From positions 70,700,443 through 70,764,442 of the forward strand of contig CM038229.1 of the NCBI GenBank assembly GCA_021442155.1: a stretch of DNA of 64,000 bases, given 5' to 3'. Every line of letters starts with the position of its first letter. Positions within the stretch are counted from its first letter, which is position 1. Shown piece by piece: positions 23,581 through 35,000 of the stretch. The stretch comes from Cymbidium sinense. Its lineage: Eukaryota; Streptophyta; Magnoliopsida; Asparagales; Orchidaceae. Position numbers and translations under genes: made by a program. The notes under the pieces are model-generated. The model saw nothing but the letters and a program-made list of their open reading frames with translations. It made no database searches and was not told the DNA's origin.

Positions 23581-24769
23581 TATCGGACCAGGCATACCCC
23601 AAGATCTCCTTCTTCTCAATAAAATAATGTGCAACTATCTCATCTAAGGAATGATCCAACTCAGTAGGTACAAATAATTTAGGCTGATCGGTGTGATCAC
23701 TATCGTGCACTGAGAGGCACTGGACCTCGCCTATCACTAGAGAGTCAATCCAGTGTGGAATGTATTCACTGGATGAATGACACTCCTAACTCCTACTGGC
23801 TGTAAGAGGGGTAACAATCCTAGGATGTTCCTCTACCACTGGCACAACTATACTGTCATCTAGAATATCTGTAATCACTGTCACCATCTCCATATCCGGT
23901 TGTATGGGCGGAGTTGGAGAAGGAATGACCACGATGCTTCGAGGTTGCCACTCCTTCTGCACCACCACTAGGGCAGAAGGTCGAACAGGAGAGATCGGCC
24001 CTACCATAATGGGTGGTGTAGAAGGGGTAGGATCCCTTAGCCATAGCCGGATCACCAATCGGGTGTGCTTTTCATCGAATGTAGCCTTCATGGCCATAGA
24101 TGGAATGTGAGATGTTGTAACTTGCACTGGCAATGGCAGACGAGGGGTAGAGCGGTGGTGTGGAGACATAAATTGACTCTTGTGAACAACTACCTCCTAT
24201 GGTGGTCGGTCCCAGAGAAGAAGAATAAATGGTAGCACCTAGTCGGAAAATCAATCAAAGTAGAAGCGACCAACCAACCGCCGCTTCTACTAACATGTGA
24301 TGTATGAGCCTCACAGGCCCTCTCTTAACGAATCTGCCTCCCTATGCTATGGGGGATAATAGATTGAAGGTCAAACTGTGTCCCTAACTTTGAGCATCTG
24401 TATGCTCCGCCTACATGGCGTAGGATAGATCAGAGGCTGGCGTACGACCTCCTACCCATAAAAACTACTGGCTGCAAGTGCACCACTGGAGAAGGTGACG
24501 AACGGATCCTCCTGGCATCCTCTATGTCTGATCCCGAGAGAGGATGGAACTTATTTTCTATAACAAGTGGTGAAGTGATGATGGGAGACACATCCATGGC
24601 TAATCGAGTTATTGCCTCAAGATCCCTAGCTATCCGAGTGTGAAACTGTTTGATCATACAGTTCTTATTTCTACATTGGCTACAAGTAGGCTGGGAGGAG
24701 TGAGAACTAGACCCATACTCAAATGTGGGGGGAGGCAAGCCCTGAGACCAGGGGAGCCTTACATCTAGA
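23576..24769 (-). pseudogene. gag: N2 gag, middle part, broken
   Basis: Homologous to N1 gag between about 49770 and 48535. It includes the Ser-rich TFEYGSSSHSSQPT, the conserved PLSGSDIEDARRI, a Pro/Thr-rich stretch (SPTPPIQPD), and the segment GYAWSDKEIEHTLL near 23590 where the deletion begins. Frames shift at least twice (24769-24430, 24169-23786, 23737-23576). The conserved gag domain seen in N1 at 48126-47689 is not present. The end at 24769 is where the LINE was inserted. Confidence 0.75.
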
Positions 24770-24776
24770 CAAGGGA

Positions 24777-24890
24777 AAGGAGGAACCATCCGCACCCCAA
24801 ATACAAATAGTTTTTTCTGCAGCCAAGGAAACTGAAGATGCCACCACTTTCTTCAAACACAATAAAGCAAAAAATGGGCAAACTGTCTAA
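24777..24890 (+). pseudogene. LINE ORF1, C-terminal tail only
   Basis: An open frame enters from the truncated 5' side and ends at TAA 24888-24890, about 100 bp before ORF2. Residues such as FSAAKETEDATTFFKHNKAK are not diagnostic. The call rests on position before ORF2, and it could be noncoding sequence that happens to be open. Confidence 0.4.
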
Positions 24891-24989
24891 AACACATTCA
24901 TGAACTTGGTCAGGGCCGATCAAAGTGATACCAAAAAAGAGTGAATTCCACATGACGGAGGGGACACCTCACGCCACCCATGACTCATA

Positions 24990-25740
24990 ATGTGGAATTG
25001 TTGGGGAGTCCGTAAGAAGGCCACGGGCAACTATCTCTGGCAAATTCTTGGAGAGCACCATGCTCTCTTCATAGGCCTCATAGAAACCAAAGTGGAGGAA
25101 GTCACAAGAAGGGAAATTGATAAAATTGCAGGGCGCAACTGGGATTTTCTACACCAACCAGCAGTAGGAAAATCTGGAGGTATCCTTGCACTTTGGAGAA
25201 GTGACTTAATCACCTTCTCTCCTATCGCACAAGATGAACAGTGTATGGTGGGCAACATTCAGTTACCTAACAAGTCCATATGGAGGGTGGCCATCTGCTA
25301 TGCTAGCAAGGATTATCATCTTGACACCCTTGCTGAACACTGATTTGTTGGCTATCATTGGGGGAGATTTCAATTGTATTTATGATGCTAGTGAAAAAAA
25401 AAGGTGGAAAGCAATTTAAATTCTCTCCAACGGCTAAGGATATGATGGACTTCTTGACACTTGGGGACCTTCATGAGCTAAACTTCAATGGTCCAAGGTT
25501 CACTTGGACCACCAATAAAGATAAAAGCAGCCGTATCTGGGTGCCTTGACCGCTTCTTCATCAACTCAATTGCCTCCAACCTCCTACCTCTTGCTCAAAC
25601 CAAACACCTACCAAGGATTGCATCGGATCATTGCCCTATCCTTCTCCAAATTCGTGCCAAGGAAGAGTGGAAATCACATAGATGGTCGATTTGAAGACAC
25701 TTGGTCTGCCTTACCCAATGGCATGGAAGCTTGTTTGGAA
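24990..25740 (+). pseudogene. LINE ORF2 APE-type endonuclease, frameshifted
   Basis: Starts MWNCWGVRKKATGNYLWQIL. Catalytic landmarks survive over three frames: LIETKV (Glu) at about 25077, GGILALWRSD, IIGGDFNCI (Asp/Asn) at about 25360, FTWTTNK near 25500, RFFINS near 25553, and IASDHCPILL (Asp-His) near 25620. This is the L1-like apurinic endonuclease that nicks target DNA for target-primed reverse transcription. Frames change near 25340 and 25545. Confidence 0.88.
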
Positions 25741-26105
25741 AAATTGGCATAGCAATTACAATGGCTCCAAAGCTGAAAACTTGATAAAAAAGTGCAGGAA
25801 GACATTGAAGAACCTATTCTATTGGAGCAAGAACAAGCTCAACGACTTAAGCACACAAAGAGACATTCTCCAAGCAAAAATTACGCAACTCTGTGTGTGA
25901 TTGCACTCGGTTCAGTTACGTATTGCTATAGAGTTGGAACTTCACCCAGCTAATGAGCCGAATTCCAACTCTTGCTTGCTTGTTGGTGGAAACAAAGAGC
26001 CAAAATCGTGAGAGGGGATGTCAATACCCACTTTTTTCATGCAATTGCCTCTGCTCGGAGGAGATCTAACAGAATTAACACATCAAGCTTGAAGATGGGT
26101 GGAGT
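25741..26105 (+). pseudogene. LINE ORF2 spacer between endonuclease and RT
   Basis: Degenerate coding sequence; recognisable pieces are the Lys-rich KCRKTLKNLFYWSKNKLNDL region (to about 25900) and 'GDVNTHFFHAIASARRRSN' in another frame near 26010-26065, which is the usual lead-in to plant LINE RT. No further domain. Confidence 0.7.
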
Positions 26106-27355
26106 ATGGATGATCCAACCTTAATCCACCAAGCCTTCATGAATTTTTTTCAGCAAAAATGGAGTGCCCTACCCATCAATACCTCCGGTTGGCCATGCTT
26201 TGCTGAAAATTTCAGCATCCCGCCTCAAGTTGGGAAACTTTTGGAGATGGACACCAACGAAACTAAAATTTGGGAGGTGATCCGTACTATGGGTGCCAAC
26301 CGTGATCCTGGAATAGACGGCATCACCACATCTTTCTTTAAGCACTTTTGGAGAATCATTGGCGGGGCGTCATCGGTATAAAGAATTCTTCCACAAGGGC
26401 ACCATGGCTTCTCAGTGGAAGGAAACATTGGTGATCCTCTTGCCTAAATCTCAGAGTGCTGATTGTCCAGCAAAATTCAAACCTATCAGCTTATGTAGAA
26501 CTTCATACAAGATCATAGCCAAGATCCTTGTGTGTCGGCTGAAAAACATTCTCCCACATATAATCTCTGAGGAGCAAGGGGCCTTTGTACCTCATAGATC
26601 GATCTCACACCATTGCTTGGCGGCTCAGGAGATTATTAACAAATTTCAACACTCTACATCTAAAGATGGCTTCATGGCACTTAAAATTGACATGGAGCAA
26701 GCTTATGATAAAATGAGCTGGGAAACTCTTGCTCTTGTCCTCCATAAAATGGGTATGCCAAGCAAATTTCAGAATTGGCTTCTACAATGTGTCTCCTTCC
26801 CCTCTTTTGCACTTCTACTTAATGGCCAAAGAACAAACTGGAAAAAAGCCCAATGTAGATTTCGACAAGGCTGTCCACTATCTCCATACCTCTTTATACT
26901 TTGCTCGGAACTCCTTTCCATGGCTATAAAACATCAGGTGTTCCCATTGCCAATGGAGGCACTAGTATATCCACATATCGACATTCTCATCACATCCAAA
27001 GCCTCAATCACCCATGCCAAATGCATCATCAGAGTTCTAAATGATTATTGCAGCTGGACTGGGTAGCGGATTAACACTACCTAGAGTGCTATCATTTTCA
27101 GCAAAGCCATCTACCGGTGGAAAGCAAACAGGATTGCCAAACTCATGGGGTTCAAGAAGGTCCAGGAGCTTGAGTACTTAGGCATCAAGTTGGCCATGAG
27201 AAAACTGAAAACTACAGATTTTCTACAGCTAACCAAAAAGGCTAGAGAAAGGATAAGCCAATGGGGTATTCGGCACTTATCAATGGCGGGTCGCCTCCAA
27301 CTAATCAAGTCTTCTTTGCTCAGCATTTCCCTATATCAAGTTACTCACACCTAGG
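26106..27355 (+). pseudogene. LINE ORF2 reverse transcriptase, active-site motif lost
   Basis: Motifs in order: NRDPGIDGITTSFFKHFW; (frame change near 26350) FKPISLCRTSYKIIAKIL; ISEEQGAFVPHRSI; motif A ALKIDMEQAYDKMSWE; motif B RFRQGCPLSPYLF; then LNDYCSWTG, ELEYLGIKLA and GRLQLIKSSLLS. Motif C, normally FADD or YADD, is damaged near 26970-26990: only DILITS remains, in a stretch that also changes frame, so the first Asp is lost. Stops occur at 27064 and 27353. Confidence 0.9.
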
Positions 27356-28200
27356 TACCCAAAAGCATCACCAATGAGATTGAGAAACTTGCTCGGTGCT
27401 TCCTTTGGCAAGGGGGACCCAACCAACATGGCTTACATTACATTGCTTGGGAAAAAATCTGCACTCCTTTCAGATTTGGCGGGCTTGGGCTGCATTCAGC
27501 CGAGAGGTGGCATGGACCTCTCCATTCCAAATTAGCTTGGGAGTTTCTTAACAAACCAAACACACTACTTCACAAGTGTCTTTTGGAAAGATATGGGAGG
27601 AATATTTGGCAGCAAAACACAAAACGGAGTGACTCCATGAGCTGGAAAATCATCACCGATGGGGCAAAAAATCTGCAGTAGAATTTGTGTTGGAAAATTG
27701 CCAACGGTGAAGATATTGACTTCACAAATGCAGCATGGATCACTGATCTACCACTGGCCAAGTGGCCTACCTTCCTTAACATGGAAACTTCTGTAGATTG
27801 GAGCATTGCCAATCTAATTCGACCATAAATGCTTTTGGAGAAGTGCGAACGGTTTGGCAACCTTATGGTGATCATTTCCAAAATACAAATCTAGACCAAC
27901 CAACCGATCAACCTGAACTAATCAAGAACCCATTGGGGACCACCATCACCTCCATAGTTTACCAAGGTATCTTTACTGAAAATGAAGCATCAGATTTCCA
28001 ATTGCAAAAGCTGAAACTTCCCCCTATGGAAAGAATTTTTTGGTGGAGGCTCATCCAACATGTTATACCGACCAATTGCTGGTTGGCTCACCGTGGCTTA
28101 ACGAAAAACACCTTGTTCCCCTGGGGATGCAACCAGGAGGAAGATATTGAACATATTGCTATCCATTGCACCCTTACCATTGCTATAATTCAGATTCTTG
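27356..28200 (+). pseudogene. LINE ORF2 thumb/linker and zf-RVT-like zinc motif
   Basis: From 27356 the frame encodes CFLWQGG, WEKICTPFRFGGLGL and WKIANGEDI, with stops at about 27680 and 27826. A zinc-binding zf-RVT region follows: ERIFWWRLIQHVIPTNCWLA, then CNQEEDIEHIAIHC with Cys-His spacing as usual in plant LINEs (28027-28170). Confidence 0.82.
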
Positions 28201-28439
28201 CAAAATGGGGGTTCTCCATTCCTATTTTCAGCAACTGGACTGATCTCCTTCAAGCCATTCAGAAAGTGCAACCAAGTAAGGTCTGTTGGGCTAAATGTTA
28301 CTGTGCCGTTATCTACCAAGTATGGAGGGCCCGTAATGCTAAAATGCATGGCCGTAGCCATGGAACCCCCAAAATTATTACTGCCTCCATTCTTGAATCC
28401 ATCACCCACGCCTCCTCCTTCCCCTTCCAAAAGCAATGG

Positions 28440-28880
28440 GACATCACCCACCCATGGTGATCAAACCTACTGTGGTGTCCTCCCCTCTGGTTGGATCAAG
28501 GCGTGGATGGCTCCTTGCTTTCTAATGGGTATTTGTGGTTTATTAAGGGATGATAATGGCAACTTCATCAAAGCTATGGGTCATTGTTTTCAACATTGGG
28601 ATAGCACAACTGTGGAATTAGCGGCCATGCTCTACACTCAGAACATCATGGAGCCTTGGATGACAGAGTACTGAGGCATTGTTATTGAAGGGGACAATAT
28701 CGGGGTGGTGGACCACCTCAAGCTCTCTCTGCATAGTGAGATATGGCAGAACTGGCCTCCTGAGTCTCCTGACATAAGCTTCTTGAAGAACTTCCACCAG
28801 GTTATTTTTGCTTACACACAAAGATCTAATAATAGCTTAGCCGACTTTTGTGCAGATATAGCTACTTGCTTTGATTTTGT
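28440..28880 (+). pseudogene. LINE ORF2 C-terminal RNase H, frameshifted
   Basis: The VDGS motif is at 28503-28514 in one frame; a shift near 28530 leads to GLLRDDNGNFIKAMGHCF and TTVELAAM (Glu). After a stop at 28672, VIEGDN (Asp) and NNSLADFCADIA (Asp) follow. This is the ribonuclease H module of a subset of plant L1 elements, which helps remove the RNA template. All expected carboxylates are still encoded, but no single frame joins them. Confidence 0.82.
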
Positions 28881-29034
28881 ATGGCATAAGATAACCACAC
28901 TATTCCTCCACAATTTTTTGTGCTTTTGGAGGAGCATAGGAAACATGCTGTTAGTAGCTAGTTTTTGCTTTCTTTTGCAACTTTTATAACTTGTAATCAG
29001 TCTTTTTCATTATCAATGCAAATGCATCTTTTCA
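28881..29034 (+). other. LINE 3' UTR
   Basis: T-rich tail without coding sequence, ending near 'atgcaaatgcatctttt', after which N2 gag resumes. No poly(A) run is present. Confidence 0.65.
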
Positions 29035-29035
29035 A

Positions 29036-29399
29036 CCCTTGGAGGGTACATATGGTAGGGTACTAGCCCGTTCTGGGGCAGTATGAGCAACTCTAGGATG
29101 AGCTGTGAGGTGATGCGCCAATACTAACTGTAATCAAGTCACAGTGCCACAACTTTTCTCATCAGTGAGGGGACATTAGAATCAGAAGGTAAGTCTATCC
29201 TGATGATCGAATTTTGCCCAATCACCTTGGTCTTGCTGACTGTGGTGAGGGGAATGCCCTCTTAAGTGATCTTGGCTCTCTCAAATCCCCGGCCAAACTG
29301 AATCAGGTGGGTATGGTCTAGACGGGGAAAGTCATCCTGATCTAAAGCTAGATCCATACCGTGGGGGAAGGTGAAGACAAACTTCTGAGAACTGGCCAT
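29036..29399 (-). pseudogene. gag: N2 gag N terminus
   Basis: The ATG (complement of 29397-29399) starts MASSQKFVFTFPHGMD, matched in N1 at 50077 by MAVSQKFVFTFPYGMD. The frame continues LALDQDDFPRLDHTHLIQFG to a stop in 'atcacttaagag' (about 29260), then EGIP. It is cut at about 29036 by the LINE. The start is chosen because it is conserved in both elements and lies just downstream of the leader array. I do not recognise a domain in this N-terminal part. Confidence 0.75.
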
Positions 29400-29439
29400 T
29401 TCACTGACTGTAATAAATTGAAACTGAACTGTGCTATAC

Positions 29440-31780
29440 TGACTGTAAAGAATCTATAATGAGAAATGAACTTGAATCAATTTTTTGTCTCCATAATTTT
29501 TGAATTTGAATTTGGAATTTGAAGATTTGAACCCACATCCAACAACTTGGAAGTGTTATGTGTGGTTCAAATGGATTTAAGAAGATTGATTGAAAGAGAA
29601 ATTTGAATATGAATCCAACTCCAACAAATTTGGATATGTTGAAGTATGGATTCAAAATTTTGATAAGGATGCTTCCATAGGTTCATTTTTGTGTTGAATT
29701 TGAATTTTTGATTTTGAGGACCCTTTCCTTTAACAAATTTAGGTATGTTAAAGTAAGGGTCAAATGATTTTCTCTTTGTTTGATTATTTTCAAATTTCAC
29801 TTACTTAACAAATTTAGGTATGCTAAGTAAAGAATTTGAGAAAGTGATTATTTCTTTTTGTGAATTTTGTATTGATTTTCGAAATATTAGAATTCTTACT
29901 TAGCAAATTTAGGTATGCTTAGTGAAGAATCTAAGTGTATTTTGTTTGATTTTTTAAAATAAGATTCTTAGTAAATTTAAGTATGCTAAGAAGATCCTAA
30001 GTGTTTCATTTGTTTGGAATGTTTTGATTTTTGAAAAGGGTAGGATCCTTAGAAAATTTGGTATGCTAAGGGAATCCTAAGTGTTTCATTTTGTTTTTTA
30101 TGTGCTTGAAAGTGGAGATTCAACTTTAGCAAATTTGGTATGCTAAAGATGAAGTCCCACTTAATTTCATGAAATGGTAATTTTACTTAGCAAATTTGAG
30201 TATGCTAAATGAAATTCAAAAGGATGTGTTCAAAATTTTTGATTTTGTTTGGGTTTTGAAAAAATGGAAACTTGTTCTTAGCAAATTTGGTATGCTAAAG
30301 AAAGAAGTTCCAAAGGTGTTTGAAAAATTTTGGTTTTGACTTTGGAGACTTCACTTAACAAATTTTGGAATGTTAAATGAAGTTCCAAAATGTGTTTGAA
30401 AATTTTGATTTTGGATTTGGAGACTTTACTTAACAAATTTTGGTATGTTAGGTGAGTTTCTAAATGTGTTTTGAAATTTTTTGGATTTGGAATCTTCACT
30501 TAACAAATTTGGGTATGTTATGTGAGGTTCCAAATGTGTTTTGAAAATTTTTGGATTTTGGATTTGGAAACTTCACTTAACAAATTTGGGTATGTTAAAT
30601 GAAGTTCCAAAATGTGTTTAGAATTTTGAATTTTGGATTTCTAGATTTCACTTAACAAATTTGGGTATGTAAACTGAAATTTCAAATGTGTTTAGAATCA
30701 TGAAAGTATGATTGTTGATTTTTTATTTTGGATTTAGAAACTTCACTTAGCAAATTTGAGGATGCTAAATGAAGTTCCAAAATATGTTTTGAAAAATTTT
30801 TGGATTTTGGATTTGGAGTCTACACTTAATAAATTTGGGTATATTAAATGAAGTTCCAAAAAGTTATGTGAAAATTTTAAAATATGATTGTTGATTTTTT
30901 TTTTCGGAATTGGAAACTTCACTTAGCAAATTTGATTATGCTAAATGAAGTACCAAATGTATGTTTGAAAAATTTTTGATTTTGGATTTGGAAACTTCAC
31001 TTAGGAAATTTGAGTATGCTAAATGAAGTTCCAAATATATGTTTGAAAATTTTTGGATTTCAAATTTGGAGACTTCACTTAACAAATTTGGGTATGTTAA
31101 ATGAAGTTCCAAGATGTGTTTAAAAATTTTTTGAAATATGACTGTTAAGGTTTTAATTTTTGAAAAGGGGACTTCCATTCAACAAATTTAGGTATGTAGA
31201 ATGGAGATCAAATTTATTTTTGAAATATAAAATTTTTGTTTTATGTGTGATTGTTGCTTTTTTGAAAGAGAGAAATTTCAACTTAAAACATATGTGAGAT
31301 ATAATCAAGTGCGATTTCCTAAATGATATTTATTTTTAGTTGGGAATAAAATCTTCATTTAATAGATTTGAATATATTAAATGAAGATCATGTGTGTTTT
31401 TTGAAAAGTTTAATTTTGTTTGGAAATGAACTTTCCATTCAATAAGTGTGAGTGTATTGAATATAAAAATTCATGTGTGCTTTTTGAAAACTTTATGATT
31501 ATGATTGTGATTTTTGGAAAGGATGATTGCTTATTTCATTTCAAAAATGAAATTTTCATCAAAGTCAATTGAAAGAAGAAGTTCATTTGTGCTAGTGAAA
31601 AATGTTATTAATTTCATTTTTGAAAATCCCTATAGGTAATAATTATGAGAATTGTTAAATGGGTGTGATAAAATTTTGTGGAAAAATATTTTATTAAGTG
31701 CATTTTTGAAAAGGTGCTTTTGAAAAGCAAAATCTTTATGGAAAATTTATTCTATCTTTATTATTTTAGGATGAACCATT
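29440..31780 (-). repeat. N2 leader: tandem array of hairpin-forming repeats
   Basis: About 23 units, 60-100 bp apart. Each has two complementary arms around 'aaatttg(a/g)gta', for example arms CTTCACTTAGCA and TGCTAAATGAAG near 30917-30950. Arms covary: TAGCA/TGCTA, TAACA/TGTTA and TAATA/TATTA pairs occur in different units. The commonest imperfection is C opposite A on plus, which becomes G·U in the element's sense RNA. No protein is encoded; open frames here are repeat by-products. See the finding. Confidence 0.85.
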
Positions 31781-31851
31781 CCTTATCATGAAAATGGTAA
31801 GGAGTAAGTCATTACAATATTTGCTCTTTTTATTTAGATCTTTTCATTTTA

Positions 31852-31874
31852 CCCATTGGAGAACCCAACGGGGG
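31852..31874 (-). repeat. Conserved GC-rich hairpin near the N2 PBS
   Basis: CCCATTGG and CCCAACGGG arms form a 9-bp stem with a very small loop. The same element is at 52253-52274 in N1. It lies about 180 bases after the PBS in sense, where retroelements often carry dimerisation or packaging signals; that role is inference. Confidence 0.6.
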
Positions 31875-32050
31875 TTTTAAGACCAACAAGGAATGCGGTC
31901 CTAAAACCTAAATATATCAGGTACCTCAACTCATGAATGAAATGAGCCAAGTGCCAATGGAAAGAAGGATAGTCTTGGATTCATACCAAAATACAAACCC
32001 AATATTGATGCTCAAAGGCAACGATCATTTACCAAAGATGGAGAGAGGAA
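31875..32050 (-). other. Spacer between PBS and leader hairpins of N2
   Basis: Noncoding and collinear with N1 52275-52451 (shared 'agtgccaatggaaagaagga' and 'atcatttaccaaagatggag'). No gene. Confidence 0.6.
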
Positions 32051-32071
32051 CCATCCCCAGCAAAGTCGCCA
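32051..32071 (-). promoter_or_regulatory. Primer-binding site of N2 (tRNA-Arg-like)
   Basis: In sense it reads TGGCGACTTTGCTGGGGA then TGG, 8 bases after the LTR end CCCACA. From memory, the 3' end of plant tRNA-Arg(ACG) would pair with TGGCGACTCCACTGGGGA, so about 17 of 21 match. Ogre elements use tRNA-Arg. The site marks the right LTR as the 5' LTR and fixes minus-strand orientation. Confidence 0.82.
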
Positions 32072-35000
32072 GAAAAATCTGTGGGTTTAAGAAAAATTTC
32101 TATATAGGGGGGAGTCGCCTTCAAATCTGTTGGTAGAAATGAAAGAAACAAGCATATAGAAATTTTACTTTTTTGGATGTCATATAGATCCACAGATGTA
32201 CCTATTCAGGTGATCGAGTACGTCATCAAGGAATAGTGTACTATCTCTAAAGATAGAAGTCACTACCCTTTAATGGACCTGATCACCTCAATAAGGACTC
32301 CTAAGGATGATGGGTCTGCATATATACCAGATTCTTCCCTACTTTATATGGAAAAGTAAAGCGGTTTATTTTAAATCGAGTTCATTAAGTTCCCTATAAG
32401 GGCAAGCCCCCTTAGTTAATTACATCCAAAGGGACAAGATTCTTTAGGAAAACTCTCGATTAAGGTAAATGATCGTTATCTTTGAATATTTCAATAGGAA
32501 GGGACTATCAATCGATTAGTTCATTTTTGAAGCTCAAATGGGATTAATCAAAGAGGTAGTTGTTATCAAACCAAAATGAAAGGTAAGTAGGATATGTCCA
32601 TGATACTAAGAAATCTAGCGAGCATCTCAAACTATCCTATAGTTGGGCTTTACATTTTTCAAATTGATTTAGCTTATTTGAGTTAGGTTTTTTATTAGAA
32701 ATCTAGGACTTATGATTCCTTAACTCAAGATTAAGGAAATGCCTAAGGTGAGGAATTATGCGTATGGTCGACAAAGGGGAGAAGCAACCTCAGAACCTAA
32801 ATCTAGGGAGTTTTGTCGAGAGCCAAAAGCACAACATAAATCTAAGGAAAAAATGGGTAATTGGTTTGCCTCCATAAAAGAGGATAAACCACCCGACAAC
32901 TTGGACTTACAACCTCCTGGGGGTGGCCGCCAACTAACTCCTACAAATTTAAATATATGTAGGCAAGTCTTTATGCTTATGCAAATAGTTAGGCTATTAT
33001 TTATTAGAAAGAGCTATGTTCATAAACTCACTCCCTAAAAGACTAGATCATGTTAAGGGACATGCTTCAAATGACCTATGTCTAATGCAATTCAAATTTC
33101 ATTTTATTTTCATTTTGGGAATATTATTTTGACTCAGGCTAATATGAATCACATGACTAATGCATGACAAATCAAGTTATTGGCCAAAATCAGTGAGAAG
33201 GGAGGAGGTGAGTTTCCACCATGGCTCTTAAAGGTCAAGCCAAGAGTCTCTGGCAAAGTTAAAAGCCCTCCAACCAAGAGTGAAATAAGATGCAGTTGTG
33301 CATGATGTTATAAAGAAAAGTACCAATCTAGTTAAGGGGTTGCTAATTCTTTTATCTTGATTTTAAACCTAAAATTTAGATGAGGTTATGAGTTCTTTAC
33401 TTTTAATTTTTGAGTATTTAAGTTAGGTAAAAGATTTATTTTTCCCTAAAGAGCCTAATTTTCATCCAGGCCATACATAAATCAAGGAAGAAACTAGAAA
33501 AATTATGCCACTTAATTGCACAAGCTAAACAAATCATCAATCAATTTATAAAGCTAATGCAAAATAATAAGAGGCCGTTGTAGTCGGGCATCACTGTACA
33601 AATCCAAAAAATAGCAAATGTGAGTAGCCAAGCTTTACCCTTATACAACCCACATTACAAATGAATTAAATTACAATTAAGTAAAGGAATTCATTGTTAT
33701 GGGGGTCTTCAAGCTTTATTTCTTCTTTCTTCTTTCTTCTTTCTTCTTTCTTCTTTTCTTCTTTCTTCTTTGGTTTCTTCTTTTGGATGGTTGGAAGGTA
33801 TATACTCTAAGGCTTTACATGGTTCATAAGAGAGGATCTTATGACCAATGCTTATCCTAATCCCCATAATAATCATTCCAAAATCCTAATTACACAAATT
33901 TACATGAAAAAGAAAAAGTGAAAATCTAACTAACACTTGCAAAATAAATATTAGCTAAAATAAACCACACAAATCCCAAACATGTACATTGGACTTATCA
34001 CCCCACACATGGGTGACTAAGTCCACCTAGCCTATTAGATTATGCTTAGGGGTATACGCACCTACAAGCAAAAGTATTTATATTTATTTATGATCCATTA
34101 AGCACAATCCAAAAAAATAATAGTTATAAGAGCATCCTATAATTCATTCTATGAATACACCCTAACATCCAAAATATATATCACAAAACAAACAAATATC
34201 AAACCATGCACCTAACCCTAACCTAAGGCTAGAAGTGGTGACTTGGAAGGTTTGTGGTATGCTTAGCTGTGGCTTTAGGTTCAAATTTTCTAAGTGTGAA
34301 AACATATTCAACTTAAAGGAGGGTTTCATTTAAATTGTTTAATGGTTTTGGTTTGATGTTATTTCATTTTTTTATTTGTTTCAAATAGATCCTACATTTA
34401 ATTACTAAGTTATAAAGAGAGAGAAAGAGAAGAGAACTTCTCTTTCCTTCCTTAACGTAAGTAATTTCTAAAGTAGGTTCACATTTTAGTTTTGTTTAGA
34501 TGAATGTTTTGATTAAATATTTTAATTAATCCTAAGTTTAGATGAACTCTAAACAAACCTATTCAAAAAGAAAGGCATTTTATGATTAAGTAAAATGAAT
34601 CAAAATTCATATAACACACATTACTTCATTTCTTTTCCCAACATATATAACATGCATATGGATGGACCCTAAGCATATCTATACATGAAAATGAGAGTGT
34701 TTAACAAACTTTATGATGAATGCTAAGTAATCCATTTAAGGAAATTTAGAAATTTTCTATGCATGATTTTCATTAGTAGAAAAGGGTTTCCTTATCCAAA
34801 TTTTCATATGCACACATGAGTGTATAAAAGGTATAAGTGAGTATGACACCATTGTTAGCACCAAGGGTGCAAGGTACAAGACCTACTTAGGGTTACTTAA
34901 AGCCTCGCAACCCCGGGATTGTCCATACTAATATACCACTTTTCTTAAATACAAGCATGTGTATAAAAGAAATGAAATGGAAAAGAAGAATGCAAACGTT

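Larger units (their letters stand above)
24770..29034 (+). mobile_element. Plant L1-type LINE with C-terminal RNase H, 5'-truncated, inserted antisense in N2 gag
   Basis: It lies between two gag segments contiguous in N1 (near 49770). Order: ORF1 tail, ORF2 with APE endonuclease, RT, CCHC/zf-RVT and an RNase H, then a short T-rich 3' UTR ending near 'atgcaaatgcatctttt'. There is no long poly(A). Ends are placed by comparison with N1 (±10 bp); I could not identify a convincing target-site duplication. Multiple stops and frameshifts make it inactive. Confidence 0.88.

Noticed and set aside
24755..24790. Target-site duplication of the LINE
   Set aside because: Flanks 'gccttacatctagac' and 'caacccttggagggtac' share no convincing 7-20 bp repeat; boundaries are set only by comparison with N1.
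24990..29000. LINE region as a functional host gene with reverse transcriptase domain
   Set aside because: Many stops and frameshifts; domain order is exactly LINE ORF2; it interrupts N2 gag.
29440..31780. CRISPR-like array of regularly spaced palindromic repeats
   Set aside because: Repeats and spacers are both degenerate and related, the setting is a plant retrotransposon leader, and no cas genes exist.
32086..32110. TATA box (ctatatag) near the LTR inner end
   Set aside because: It lies about 20 bases from the LTR end in sense, so transcription would start around or beyond the PBS, which does not fit LTR function.
33719..33772. CTT-rich tract as the polypurine tract of an element
   Set aside because: It sits in the middle of the LTR, about 1.6 kb from its end, and varies like a microsatellite.
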